The position numbers were made by a program, and so were the translations under genes. This document shows, piece after piece, positions 51,315-60,718 of a stretch of 64,000 bases of DNA (positions are counted from its first letter, which is position 1; every line of letters starts with the position of its first letter). The notes beneath the pieces were generated by a model, which worked only from the letters and a program-made list of their open reading frames with translations, did no database searches and was not told the DNA's origin. The stretch spans positions 858,032-922,031 of the forward strand of contig NZ_PXYI01000001.1 of NCBI RefSeq assembly GCF_003012735.1, read 5' to 3'. Origin of the DNA: Allosphingosinicella deserti. Its GTDB lineage: Bacteria; Pseudomonadota; Alphaproteobacteria; Sphingomonadales; Sphingomonadaceae.

Positions 51315-51563
51315 TCAGGCGTTGAGGCCGGCATCCACGGTGAGCACCGATCTGATGGCCAACCTGGCTGCCGGGCCGGCGAGGAAGGCGACGGCGCCGG
51401 GAACGTCGTCCGGAGTGCCGTAGCGACCGAGCGCAGTCAGGCTCGCACCATGTCGGAATGCTCGCCATCGGCAGGGTTCATGTCGGCATCGATCGGCCCC
51501 GGCTGAACAAGGTTCACTGTAACCTCGGCAAGCCCGAGCTCGGTCGTTCGCGCCTGCCCCGCC
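51315..51563 (-). pseudogene. 3' remnant of a short-chain dehydrogenase/reductase gene
   Basis: Reading the minus strand from about 51560, VTVNLVQPGPIDADMNPADG is the substrate-binding part of an SDR. After MVRA a stop occurs in that frame, while one base earlier the expected LTALGRYGTPDDVPGAVAFL and LTVDAGLNA continue to a TGA at 51317-51315. So a single-base frameshift near 51438 breaks the gene. The Rossmann half (TGxxxGIG) and catalytic Tyr-Lys are absent because the sequence runs directly into the nitrilase gene. About 80 codons survive of an expected 250. Confidence 0.82.
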
Positions 51564-52523
51564 TCAGTCGGATCCGAAGCGTGTCGCCCGGGCGGACAAT
51601 TCCGCGCCATTGCTCCTCGCCAGCGCGCCATAAAGATCCGGCCGCCGGCCGCGCATCCAGCGGCGACCGCTGCTTGTCGGGACGAGATCGAGATCGAGAT
51701 CGGCGACGACCATGTCGTCCCCGATCGCATCGGATTCCTCCACCACATCCCCATAGGGATCGAGGATCATGGCGTGTCCGGTCCTGACCTCGTCCATGTC
51801 CCGGCCGACGCCGTTGCTGAAGACGACGAAATAGCCATTGTCGTGTGCACGCGCCGGCAGCCAGCGCATCAGCCAGCCGCGGCCGCTGGGGCCAGCGAAG
51901 GCGCGCTTCAATGCTTCCGGCTCCGTCTCCCTTCGCTCCCACAATTCGAGCGGGATCGGCTTCATGCCTCTCGGGCTGAGCGAGTTGGTGCCGCCGGTCT
52001 GGTGGGGGGCAAGCAGGACTTCGACGCCCTCCAGACCGCAGGCACGGGCATTCTCGACGAGATTGTTATCCCAGCAGATCAGGATGCCCATCCGCACGCC
52101 CCAAGGCGTGTCGAAGATTGTGTAGCGCTCTCCGGACGAAATCAGCGGATGCTCGAAGGCGTGAAGCTTGCGATGGGTGTGGCCGCTGCCATCGGGCATG
52201 CACAGGCGCCACGCATTGTAGAGCCGGCCGTCGTCGCCAATCTCCAGCCAGCCGGCGCCGATGGCGATGCCGAGTCGCTGTGCGAGCGCCGACACGGAGG
52301 TGATGCTCGGTCCGCCAACCGGCTCGGCAAGGGCGTAGAGCGCCCGGCGATCGAGGCCGGGCACGTGCCAATAGCCGCTGATGCACATCTCCGGCATGCA
52401 GGCGAGCTGCGCGCCCGCGGCGGCTGCCCGGACGGCGAAATCCTCGATGCGGGACAGGTTGAATGCCTTGTCTCCGGCGCGATGCTGGAACTGGACGGTG
52501 GCGCTTCTGATGGTTCGCGACAT
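51564..52523 (-). CDS. Nitrilase-superfamily carbon-nitrogen hydrolase
   Basis: 319 residues from ATG 52523 with AAGGAG seven bases upstream. The Glu-Lys-Cys triad is present: Glu in CMPEMCISGY, Lys in HRKLHAFEH and Cys in GILICWDNN. This arrangement is that of amidases and N-carbamoyl hydrolases; the substrate is an amide or carbamoyl compound. No signal peptide. It lies between the SDR remnant downstream and the interrupted LysR regulator upstream (divergent), so it may be the last intact gene of a small decaying catabolic locus. Confidence 0.87.
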   Translation of the reverse strand: MSRTIRSATVQFQHRAGDKAFNLSRIEDFAVRAAAAGAQLACMPEMCISGYWHVPGLDRRALYALAEPVGGPSITSVSALAQRLGIAIGAGWLEIGDDGRLYNAWRLCMPDGSGHTHRKLHAFEHPLISSGERYTIFDTPWGVRMGILICWDNNLVENARACGLEGVEVLLAPHQTGGTNSLSPRGMKPIPLELWERRETEPEALKRAFAGPSGRGWLMRWLPARAHDNGYFVVFSNGVGRDMDEVRTGHAMILDPYGDVVEESDAIGDDMVVADLDLDLVPTSSGRRWMRGRRPDLYGALARSNGAELSARATRFGSD

Positions 52524-52608
52524 ATCGATGCTCCTTTTGCAAGTCTGTGCCACTCCGACCTGCCAAAACTCCAATGAAAATATCGGTCGTCCTTGATAAC
52601 CAGGAGGA

Positions 52609-53490
52609 ATGGACACGGAACGCCTGCGCGCCTTCGTAGCGCTCGCCGAACACGGCCATTTCGCCCGTGCGGCACACCGCCTCAACATCACCCAACCAGG
52701 ATTGACCAAGCGCATCCATGCCCTCGAAGCGGAGCTTGGCGGCGCCCTGTTCGATCGGCAACGGCAGCCTGCCGGGGTGACGCCGCTCGGTCGGCTGCTG
52801 CTTCCGCAAGCCAGGCGCATCCTCAGCGATATCGATGCCTTGGTGGACGATGCGCGGCGGGCTGCTGCGGGAGAGATTGGCAGCCTCGCCATCGGCTTCG
52901 GCCTGTAGACGATCTCGATCGCGCCGCGCCTGATCGCACGCTTCCGCGCCGATCATCCGAATGTCGGCGTAACGATGAACGATTTCTCCTCGCACGAGCA
53001 GGTCGAGCTGCTGCGCCGCGATGCGCTCGATCTCGGCTTCGTACGATTGCCCGTGCCCGCGGAGTTCGAGGCATTGCCGCTGGCCAGCGACCAGCTTGCC
53101 ATTGCCAGTCCTGCGCGAATCGAAATCCGGGCCGGCGGCGACCCGGTCCAGGCGCTTGCGGATCACGACTTCGTGGCGCTTCGTGACGGACGTGGACCGG
53201 GGCTCTCGGCCCAGATCCGCGACTGGTGCCGGGCATCGGATTTCCATCCCAAGATCGTCCAGGAAGCCGACGATATCCAGACCGTGCTGGCGTTGGTCGC
53301 GGCCGGCCTGGGCTGCGCGATCGTGCCGGCGAGTTCATCGGCATTGCTTCCGGGCCGCCTGACGCTGACACCGATTGCGGGCGAAGCGGCGCGGTGGACG
53401 GTGGGGGCGGTGTGGAAGTCGAGCCGCAATTTCGGCGCGCTCGCCGGGCTGGTCCGAATCCTTCGCGCGGCCGAGGAGGCGGAAACTTGA
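52609..53490 (+). pseudogene. LysR-family regulator interrupted by an in-frame amber codon
   Basis: The 5' part (MDTERLRAFVALAEHGHFARAAHRLNITQPGLTKRIHALE in parts) is an intact LysR helix-turn-helix. After AIGFGL a TAG at 52906-52908 stops translation at 99 residues. In the same frame, without any shift, the effector domain continues as TISIAPRLIARFRADHPNVGV to the stop at 53490 (HEQVELLRRDALDLGFVRLP, AGLGCAIVPASSSALLPGR). The total of 293 sense-equivalent codons is normal LysR length. It is divergent from the nitrilase gene, the usual position of a LysR regulator. One base change or a sequencing error could explain it. Confidence 0.85.
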
Positions 53491-53534
53491 CTGGTATTCT
53501 GCCCGACCGAAGGTCAGGCCGAGAATATCCGTTC

Positions 53535-54266
53535 TCAGCGACCCTTCAAGCTGCGGCTCATGCTCTTCGGCAGTACGATGACGGACGCTCGGTAGATGCC
53601 GCCGCGCATCAATGGGCTCACATCGACCATGATCTCCGCATCGTCCGTATTCCAGCTCACCGACTGGCGGGACAGGAAGGGCGTCGCCGGCTTGAGCGAG
53701 GGACCGAACCGCGCCACCAGCAATTGCTCCAGCTTTGCCTTGTTGGCGGCGCTGCCGACGATGCCGTACGTGCTGCAGGTCCTGGCGCTGTCCCCGGATC
53801 TTGGAACGACGATCTGGAGATCGCCCGAGGGCCGGGCAAAATATTGTGCATCGGGGGCACCGTCCGGCGCCGTACCCGCGACGCTTTCCCATCCGCGCTG
53901 ATGCAGTGCGGCGGGAGCAATGATATGGCCGTGAACCAGGGCGGCGCAAGTGACGATCGCATCCGCCACCTGCTGCGGGGTCACGGGCGCAAGGCCGGCG
54001 AGTGGATGGAGTTGCCGTGCGATGCCGCCGGACGGCGGCGGGGATCGGTCGGGCAGAGGGGCGGCGGCTGGCTCGGGCAATGCCGCGGACGCGTTTTCCG
54101 ATCGTGCCGCGGGCGCAGCCTCGGCGGCGAGCGCTTGCTCGAAGTCGTCGATTGCGCCGGCACCCTTCTCCTGAGCACAAACAGCATTCGACAGCGAGAT
54201 CAAGAGCGCGGGCAGGGCGACGATCTTCGCTCTTGCAACTCTGGTAGAGATATCCGGACGTTTCAT
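53535..54266 (-). CDS. Exported hypothetical protein
   Basis: 243 residues from ATG 54266 with AAGGA upstream. A signal peptide (RAKIVALPALLISLSNAVCAQ) precedes an Ala/Pro-rich low-complexity linker (about residues 40-85) and a globular domain (TPQQVADAIVTCAALVHGHI, FARPSGDLQIVVPRSGDSARTCSTYG). Two Cys could form a disulfide. It probably lies in the periplasm. I do not recognise the family. Confidence 0.72.
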   Translation of the reverse strand: MKRPDISTRVARAKIVALPALLISLSNAVCAQEKGAGAIDDFEQALAAEAAPAARSENASAALPEPAAAPLPDRSPPPSGGIARQLHPLAGLAPVTPQQVADAIVTCAALVHGHIIAPAALHQRGWESVAGTAPDGAPDAQYFARPSGDLQIVVPRSGDSARTCSTYGIVGSAANKAKLEQLLVARFGPSLKPATPFLSRQSVSWNTDDAEIMVDVSPLMRGGIYRASVIVLPKSMSRSLKGR

Positions 54267-54618
54267 CGGGATCCTTGCGGATGACTGGAGAGGTCCGCTC
54301 GAGCCGTCCAGGATCTTGCGTCCTGGCCGTTCCGCTGTTCCATGGATACGAACAGGCAGGGTTATCGGACCCGGCAGCGGCAAGGCGTCTGCTGGATAAG
54401 CGGTCGCAAGCCGTCCGGTGCGCAGGCGTGAAACACCCGTGAAATGGTGCTCCTGCACGCCTCAGCTTCAGAGGAGGCAGAACGTCGGGCTCCGCCTTGG
54501 CGCGCCGCGTTCGCGACGCAGCCGACACGACCGGACCGGGCCTCCACAATCTACATCAATCGCCGCCCGACCGAGGCCGCGCCATCGTGTGATGCGGAGC
54601 GAACGGCAGTCGGTGACG
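54267..54618. other. Intergenic region without a recognisable gene
   Basis: These 352 bases separate the exported hypothetical protein from the stop of the large amidohydrolase, both on the minus strand. I see no translated segment resembling a protein family, no tRNA and no strong hairpin with a T run. It presumably holds the promoter of the downstream gene. Confidence 0.5.
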
Positions 54619-56688
54619 TCACTTGGGTCGGCCGCTATAACCGGCGGCCGTTCGAAGCGCATCGCCGTCCATCACGTAACCGTCGCTCACCACGGTGACG
54701 ACGCGGCGAAGTGCGCCCAGCTCCCGCGAGGGATCACCGTCGACCAGCACCATGTCCGCCTCCTTGCCCACGGCGATCGAGCCGGTGCGCTTGTCGGCCC
54801 CGACCACCCTGGCCGGGAGGATGGTGGCGCTCTGGAGCGCTTCGGCGGGCGTGAAGCCGGCCTGCTGATAGATTTCCAGTTCGCGGATCAGTTCGACCCC
54901 CCAGCCGTCGGTGCCGGCGACGATCGGCACGCCGGCCTTGTGCAACTTGCCGACCAGCCCGACCATCTTCGCATAGCTCTTGCGGTAATCGTCGCGGGTA
55001 TAGCCATCGACCAGCGGGTAGCCGCCGCTGGTGAAGACGGAGCGTTCGATGACCGGCGAGATGATCCCCATATAGGGGGCATAAGCCGGGTGGGGGGTGC
55101 CGCCATCCTGGGTCAGAAAGCCTTCGAAGATGACGATGGTCGGGTCGACGATCGTCTTGCGGCGGGCAAGATCGGCGATGAAGCCGGTCATCAGCGGGCC
55201 GTCGAGATCGACATCCTTGAACAGGCGCGCCGGCCCTTCCATCCGCTGCCGCGTATTGGCCTTGTCGACGACCTCCTTGGGCATCGCTTCCATCACGACG
55301 AAGTTCAAATGGGTGAGTTCGTCATAGCCGGCGGCAACGGCTTCGCTGGGTTTCATCGTCGCTGGGACGTGGCCATGGACGTGCAGCCCGAGCCGGTGGG
55401 CCTCCGCCGCCGCCGGAGCGATCCAGGCGGGATTCATCGAGGTGTAGAATTTGACGCCCCACAGGCCGGCAGCCTTTATCCGCCGCACCGCCGCGATCGC
55501 TTCGGCCTCGCTGGAGACGACCTCGGCGCCCTGCGCCGCCAGCGGATCCTTCTTGTCGATGATCGCGGAGATGAACGGCTCGCCCATCAGAAGCGCGCCG
55601 CTGGCCCGGCGTTTGGTGGCATCGACGGCGCGGTCGAACGTCGTTCCCGGGCTGCGGAAGCTGGTCATCCCGTTGGCGACGTTCGAGAGGACGCTCCAAT
55701 CGTCGCCGATATGCATGTGGCTGTCCCAGATGCCGGGAACCAGGGTCTTGCCGCTGCCGTCGATGACGCGTGCTCCGGCGGGGGCTTTCAGCGATCCGGC
55801 CGGGCCGATAGCGGCGATCTTGCCGTCTTTGGCCAAGACCGCCCGGTCCGCGATGAAGACACCCTTGTCGGCGTCGAACAGCCGGACCTTGTTGAACAGC
55901 ACGGGGGCGCGCGCGCCCGGAGCGAGGAAACGCTGCGCAATCGCCTTCACCTCGGATGCGGTGGCGGCATCCTGTGCGTCGCGAAGCGGCTTGAGGGCCC
56001 CCTCATAGCCGGCCGGAAGCGTCGAGATGAAGCTGACCTCTCCAAAATAGCTTCGATCCGCGTTCAGCCAGACGGGGATGGGCGAGGGCAGAATGCCGCG
56101 GATGAATGCGAGCTGGACCGTCTTCGGGCCAGCGGCACCTTGTATGGTCAGCGTCTGCCCAAAGCTCATGCGTCCCTTGCCGCTCGGCAGGAAGCCGATT
56201 CCGGCCTCACCGGCGCGGGCGAGCTGCTCGATCATCGGTGCGCCGGCGATCGAGATGCCGCCCGCCGGGATATACCAGCCGCCCGCAGGCGCGCTGCCGC
56301 TGTCGGTTGCGGTTTTCCACCGCGCGCGGCCGTTCTCGATCCGGAACTCCTCCGCCGCGTCGCCGGTCATGGTCACGCCGCGCACGACCGTCGCCTGGAC
56401 CGTTCCGTCGGCGGCAAATGTCGTCACCTGATCCATCTCGGTGATCCAGCCGCGAAGCTCCTGGGACCAGCGATAGGCGGTGCGCCCGTCGGGCAGCCGC
56501 CAGCGCCACTGATCGCCATGCTTCCCTGCCTCGGAGACGACGACATAGTGAACGGCGTCGGCGGGCGGCTTGAGCAATTGCTCCTTCGGGACCGGAACCG
56601 AGGCCGCAGCGGGCGCCTGCGTCTCGTGCGCTTGAACGGCGAGCGGCGACACGGCCGCGATCAATGCGGCGACGAGAATGGAGCGCAT
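54619..56688 (-). CDS. Large exported amidohydrolase with N-terminal extension
   Basis: 689 residues from ATG 56688 with GGGGAGA upstream. A signal peptide (MRSILVAALIAAVSPLAVQAHE) is followed by about 260 residues of mostly beta sequence unlike the catalytic part. From ~residue 265 an amidohydrolase fold begins (VLFNKVRLFDADKGVFIADR), with metal ligands in GIWDSHMHIGDD, HVHGHVP, ELTHLNF and AGTDGWG, and an ending GSIAVGKEADMVLVDGDP. The Lys in GVKFYTS may be the carboxylated bridge. Such proteins are periplasmic and probably cleave amide or peptide bonds. Roughly 250 residues longer than the family norm. Confidence 0.84.
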   Translation of the reverse strand: MRSILVAALIAAVSPLAVQAHETQAPAAASVPVPKEQLLKPPADAVHYVVVSEAGKHGDQWRWRLPDGRTAYRWSQELRGWITEMDQVTTFAADGTVQATVVRGVTMTGDAAEEFRIENGRARWKTATDSGSAPAGGWYIPAGGISIAGAPMIEQLARAGEAGIGFLPSGKGRMSFGQTLTIQGAAGPKTVQLAFIRGILPSPIPVWLNADRSYFGEVSFISTLPAGYEGALKPLRDAQDAATASEVKAIAQRFLAPGARAPVLFNKVRLFDADKGVFIADRAVLAKDGKIAAIGPAGSLKAPAGARVIDGSGKTLVPGIWDSHMHIGDDWSVLSNVANGMTSFRSPGTTFDRAVDATKRRASGALLMGEPFISAIIDKKDPLAAQGAEVVSSEAEAIAAVRRIKAAGLWGVKFYTSMNPAWIAPAAAEAHRLGLHVHGHVPATMKPSEAVAAGYDELTHLNFVVMEAMPKEVVDKANTRQRMEGPARLFKDVDLDGPLMTGFIADLARRKTIVDPTIVIFEGFLTQDGGTPHPAYAPYMGIISPVIERSVFTSGGYPLVDGYTRDDYRKSYAKMVGLVGKLHKAGVPIVAGTDGWGVELIRELEIYQQAGFTPAEALQSATILPARVVGADKRTGSIAVGKEADMVLVDGDPSRELGALRRVVTVVSDGYVMDGDALRTAAGYSGRPK

Positions 56689-56760
56689 AGGAAATCTCCC
56701 CGGAGTGTGCATCGGCAGGGTGACAAGTGTGGGCAGCAAAGGCAACCGGCTCTTACTCCA

Positions 56761-58083
56761 TCAACGCCCTGCGAAGGCGCGTCGCTCCAGGCGCGGGAGC
56801 AAGGCACCCTGCCCGACGGCGCGGGCGACGAGGAACACGGAAAAGGCGAGCCACAGCCCGTGGTTTCCGAACGGGGCGGCGGCGAGGAGAAGCAGGGCGT
56901 AGGCGGCGAAGGCGAACGCCATCGTCGCGAGGAGGGCGCGGGTCCAGGTCGCACCGATATAGATACCGTCGAAGACGTAGGAGGGGATGCCGATCAGCGG
57001 CAGCAGCATCGCCCAGGGCAGATACAGCAGAGTGGCGGCAGTCACCGCCGGATCGGTGCTGAAGCTTGCCGCGAACGGCCCGCCGGCCGCGACATATATG
57101 AGGCTGATCAGCGCCCCGAAAGCAATGCCCCAGATCATGGTCGTCCGCACCAGCCGCTGGAAGCGGGTCCGGTCGCGAGCGCCGACCGCCTCGCCGCAGA
57201 GCACCTGGGCGGCACTCTCGAAGCCATCGAGGATCAGCGCCGAGAGAATGAACAACTGATAGAGAATGCCGTTGGCGGCGAGCACCACCGGTCCCTGTTG
57301 CGCGCCCGCGCGCACCAGCAGGAGGATCGCACCGGTCAGCAGCAACGTCCGCAGGAACAGGTCCCGATTGAGTCGGAACAGGATCCCGAGCGCCGCGCCG
57401 TCCCATGTCGTCCGGTGCCGCAGCAGGCGCAGCGCCAGGCGCGCCGGCGCTTCGCGCGCGGCGACGGCGCAGGCGGCCGCGAGCTTCAGGCCCTCCGAGA
57501 TCAGGGTCGCCGTCGCCACCCCCTCGACGCCCCAGCCGAGCACGAGGACGAACAGCAGGTCGAGGGCGATATGGACGATGTTGGCCGCGACTTCGATCCA
57601 CAGCACCGGGCGCACCCGCTTGCGGCCGATCAGCCATCCGACGAGCACCGCGTTGAGCAGCCAAAGCAGCCCGCCCCAATAGCGGATGCCGACATAGGCG
57701 CCGGCGGCCGTGGCGACCCCGCCTTTCGCCTGGAGCAGGTCCAGCCCGGCGGGGATCGCGATCGGCATCAGCGCGAGCAGTACAAGACCGATTGCGAGCG
57801 CAGCGCCGCATGCGCGGACCAGGGTGCCACCCTGTGACTCCGTATCGCCGCGGCCGGCGGCCTGCGCGGTGAGCGCGACGGTGCCGCTGCGCAAGAAGTT
57901 GAACACGACAAGCAGGCCCATCATGAACTTCGCGCCGAGCTCGACCCCGGCCTGGGCATTGGCATCGCCGAGACGGCCGATCACCCACAGATCGGCGATG
58001 CCGAACAAGGCGGTGGCGACATTGGTCAGCATCGAGGGCAGGGCAATGGCCCAGATCGCCCGGTGCATCCCGCTGTTGCTCAT
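56761..58083 (-). CDS. MATE-family multidrug efflux transporter (DinF-like)
   Basis: 440 residues from ATG 58083 with AGGAAA upstream; the frame extends further but reads as antisense. Twelve hydrophobic segments in two halves are visible. The start [30 protein letters not shown] and the second-half [32 protein letters not shown] match the MATE/DinF pattern. It exports cationic drugs or other compounds using an ion gradient in the inner membrane. It is divergent from the transaldolase-family gene. Confidence 0.9.
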   Translation of the reverse strand: MSNSGMHRAIWAIALPSMLTNVATALFGIADLWVIGRLGDANAQAGVELGAKFMMGLLVVFNFLRSGTVALTAQAAGRGDTESQGGTLVRACGAALAIGLVLLALMPIAIPAGLDLLQAKGGVATAAGAYVGIRYWGGLLWLLNAVLVGWLIGRKRVRPVLWIEVAANIVHIALDLLFVLVLGWGVEGVATATLISEGLKLAAACAVAAREAPARLALRLLRHRTTWDGAALGILFRLNRDLFLRTLLLTGAILLLVRAGAQQGPVVLAANGILYQLFILSALILDGFESAAQVLCGEAVGARDRTRFQRLVRTTMIWGIAFGALISLIYVAAGGPFAASFSTDPAVTAATLLYLPWAMLLPLIGIPSYVFDGIYIGATWTRALLATMAFAFAAYALLLLAAAPFGNHGLWLAFSVFLVARAVGQGALLPRLERRAFAGR

Positions 58084-58177
58084 GCGGATCGTTTCCTGCT
58101 GCCGTGACTCGCGCCGGCCGCCCTGTCCGACTAGAAGAGCGCGCGAATCCTTCTTCTCGCCAAAGGGCATGCCGCAA

Positions 58178-58831
58178 ATGAAATTCTTCGTCGACACCGC
58201 TGATACCAACGAGATCCGCGATCTTGCCGAAACCGGCCTGCTCGACGGAGTCACCACCAACCCGTCACTGATCAACAAATCCGGCCGCAACTTCCTGGAG
58301 GTGGTGAAGGAGATTTGCGAGATCGTGCCGGGGCCGGTCTCGGCCGAAGTGGTTGCCGTCGACCATGCCGAGATGATGCGCGAAGCCGAGATCTTGCGGA
58401 AGATTGCCGATAATATCACCGTGAAGGTGCCGCTCACCCTCGACGGCCTCAAGACCTGCAAGGCGCTGACCTCGGACGGTACGATGGTCAACGTTACCCT
58501 CTGCTTCACCGCCAATCAGGCGCTGCTCGCTGCCAAGGCAGGCGCCACCTTCATTTCGCCCTTCGTCGGCCGGCACGACGACATCGGCTTCGATGGCATG
58601 CAGATCATTTCCGAGATCCGGACGATCTACGACAATTACGATTTCGGCACCCAGATCCTTGTCGCCAGCATCCGCCATCCAGTGCACGTGCTGCAATCGG
58701 CGATGATCGGCGCCGACGTGATGACCGCGCCGCCGGCGGTGATCCGCCAGCTGTTCAAGCACCCGCTGACCGACAAGGGCCTCGAGGCGTTCCTGTCGGA
58801 TTGGCAGAAGACCGGCCAGACGATCGCCTGA
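58178..58831 (+). CDS. fsa: Fructose-6-phosphate aldolase/transaldolase (MipB type)
   Basis: 217 residues from ATG 58178 (ATG 58169 is nearby in frame, but AAAGGG is too close to it). [31 protein letters not shown] in parts, the Schiff-base Lys in ITVKVPLT and [11 protein letters not shown] are diagnostic of the small transaldolase family. Members act as fructose-6-phosphate aldolase or transaldolase in the cytoplasm. In many alphaproteobacteria this gene lies in the priA-xerC neighbourhood, as here. Confidence 0.93.
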   Translation: MKFFVDTADTNEIRDLAETGLLDGVTTNPSLINKSGRNFLEVVKEICEIVPGPVSAEVVAVDHAEMMREAEILRKIADNITVKVPLTLDGLKTCKALTSDGTMVNVTLCFTANQALLAAKAGATFISPFVGRHDDIGFDGMQIISEIRTIYDNYDFGTQILVASIRHPVHVLQSAMIGADVMTAPPAVIRQLFKHPLTDKGLEAFLSDWQKTGQTIA

Positions 58832-58847
58832 TCCGGCCCTGCCGCGC

Positions 58848-60083
58848 GTGCTGCTTTCATCCCACGAACGGCTGGTCATCAAGCGCTACATCGTGCCCAG
58901 GGGCGGCGAGCGGATCATCGTGCTTGTCGCCTCGATCAGCCTGATCGCCGTCACCCTTGGCGTGGCCGCGCTCGTGATCGTCGCGAGCGTGATGAACGGC
59001 TATCACCAGTTCATCTTCGACAAGGTGGTCGAGACCACCGGTCATGCGGTGATCCGCGGCACGGGCGGACAATTGGCCGACTGGCAGCGTCTCGCCGCGG
59101 AGGCGCGTGCCACACCCGGCGTGACCGCCGCGACGCCGCTCATCGAGCAGAGGCTGATGGCTTCCTCGGCCGGCCGTGTGTCGCCGGCCCACCTTCGCGG
59201 CCTCCCCGCCGGTCAGATCGCGACTCCGGCGCTGCGCAACAGCCTCGTCGCCGGGCGACTCGAGCTCGATTCGGCGGGCGGCGAGATCGTGGTCGGGAGC
59301 GGCCTCGCCTCGCTATTGCCGACTGCCGTCGGCGCCAGCGTCGAGCTGATGATCGTCACCGGAAAGGACGAGGATCTCGACGTCCGCTCGGTCTCCTACC
59401 GGGTGGCCGGGATCGTCGAGACCGGCGCGCCCGATTTCGATGCCCAGGCGGTGTTGATGCCGATCGGCGAGGCGCAGACGTTGCTCGGGCTCGGCGAAGC
59501 GGTGACGTCGCTGCAGATCACCACCGCCGATCCGCGCCGGGCCGACCTGGTGCTCGCGCCGCTCGCCGCCCGCACCGGTCCGGGCGCGACGCTCAAGACC
59601 TGGAAGGATCTGAACGCGGAATTGTTTACCGCGCTCGCGGTCGACAAGATCGGCATGTTCGTGGTGCTTGCGATCATCATCCTCGTCGCGGTGTTCAACA
59701 TCCTCTCCGCTCTGGTGATGCTGGTCCGTGCCAAGACCGGCGACATCGCGATCATGCGCACGATGGGCGCGAGCCGCGGCTCGATGCTGCGCATCTTCAT
59801 CGCGATCGGCAGCGCAATCGGTGCGCTGGGCACGCTGACCGGGCTCGGCCTCGGGCTTCTGTTCCTGCAGTTCCGCGGGCCCATCGGCATCGCCATCCAG
59901 CTGGTGACCCGGCCCTCGACCGAGGCTGCATCGGATTTCCTGGTTCAGCTTCCCGCGGTCGTGGATCCGCTTGAGATCGCGGTGATCGTCTTGTCCGCGC
60001 TGCTGCTCAGCGTCGCGGCAACCCTGTATCCCGCCCTGCGCGCGGCCGGCACCGATCCGGTCAGGGTGCTGAAATATGGGTGA
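58848..60083 (+). CDS. lolC: LolC/LolE-family lipoprotein-releasing ABC permease
   Basis: 411 residues from GTG 58848. The N-terminal ERLVIKRYIVPRGGERIIVLVASISLIAVTLGVAAL and the C-terminal FtsX-type membrane domain (ILSALVMLVRAKTGDIAIMRTMGASRGSMLRIF, YPALRAAGTDPVRVLKYG) are typical (quoted in parts). With LolD it would extract lipoproteins from the inner membrane for transfer to LolA. No lolD follows; the next gene encodes DUF484. It starts 16 bases after fsa, so it is probably co-transcribed with it. Confidence 0.88.
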   Translation: MLLSSHERLVIKRYIVPRGGERIIVLVASISLIAVTLGVAALVIVASVMNGYHQFIFDKVVETTGHAVIRGTGGQLADWQRLAAEARATPGVTAATPLIEQRLMASSAGRVSPAHLRGLPAGQIATPALRNSLVAGRLELDSAGGEIVVGSGLASLLPTAVGASVELMIVTGKDEDLDVRSVSYRVAGIVETGAPDFDAQAVLMPIGEAQTLLGLGEAVTSLQITTADPRRADLVLAPLAARTGPGATLKTWKDLNAELFTALAVDKIGMFVVLAIIILVAVFNILSALVMLVRAKTGDIAIMRTMGASRGSMLRIFIAIGSAIGALGTLTGLGLGLLFLQFRGPIGIAIQLVTRPSTEAASDFLVQLPAVVDPLEIAVIVLSALLLSVAATLYPALRAAGTDPVRVLKYG

Positions 60084-60157
60084 TTTGCGATAGCCTGCAG
60101 GTCTGCGGACCAAACAGGGCATCGCTTATTAACCGTCTTCGGGTTAGGCTCCGAGTC

Positions 60158-60718
60158 ATGGGTATGGTGATCAGCTTCGAGGAAAAGGCGGTGGCGAATC
60201 TCCGCGCCCGCATTGCCGCGGCGGAGGAAGCGAATCAGGATCTGATCGCCTTCGCGCGCGGCCATTCCGGCGCCGTCGCCTCGATACACGAGGCGGTGAT
60301 CGCTGCGATCGAGGCGGAAGGCTTCGATCATCTCATCCACATCGTTACGCAGGAATGGCCCCAGATCCTCGGTCTCGACGCGGTCGCAGTCGCTTTGTTC
60401 GTCGGCGACAAGGGCGTGCGCGCCGATGCCTCGGGGCTTCAGTTCGTCGATCCGCGGGTGATCGAGCGATCGGTCGAGGGGCTGGAAGGCGTCGTCCTGC
60501 GCGGCGTCGAGCGCGGCCATCCGATCTTTGGCCCGGCCTGCGACCTGATTCGCGCCGAGGCCCTGGTTCGGCTCGACAGCGAGGCGCCACTTCCCGGTGG
60601 CCTGCTCGCGCTTGGCCAGCGCGCCGCGCAAGGCTTCGAGACGCGCCACGGCTCCGAGCTCCTGCTCTTCCTCGGCCGCGTGCTGACGCGCTGCATGGGC
60701 CGGTGCCTGATCTCCTGA
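60158..60718 (+). CDS. DUF484-family protein
   Basis: 186 residues from ATG 60158; MVISFEEKAVANLRARIAAAEEANQDLIAFARGH gives the usual N-terminal coiled coil (quoted in parts). The rest is GAF-like (FDHLIHIVTQEWPQILGLDAVAVALFV, SELLLFLGRVLTRCM). DUF484 proteins are linked to XerC in most proteobacteria, and this one overlaps xerC by 16 bases. A role in recombinase control or cell division is inferred from that association only. Confidence 0.87.
   Translation: MGMVISFEEKAVANLRARIAAAEEANQDLIAFARGHSGAVASIHEAVIAAIEAEGFDHLIHIVTQEWPQILGLDAVAVALFVGDKGVRADASGLQFVDPRVIERSVEGLEGVVLRGVERGHPIFGPACDLIRAEALVRLDSEAPLPGGLLALGQRAAQGFETRHGSELLLFLGRVLTRCMGRCLIS

Noticed and set aside
54418..57837. A 1,139-codon open frame on the plus strand
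   Set aside because: It is antisense to the exported amidohydrolase and part of the MATE gene, has no domain signature, and its Arg/Gly/Asp-rich composition is what high-GC coding DNA gives on the opposite strand.
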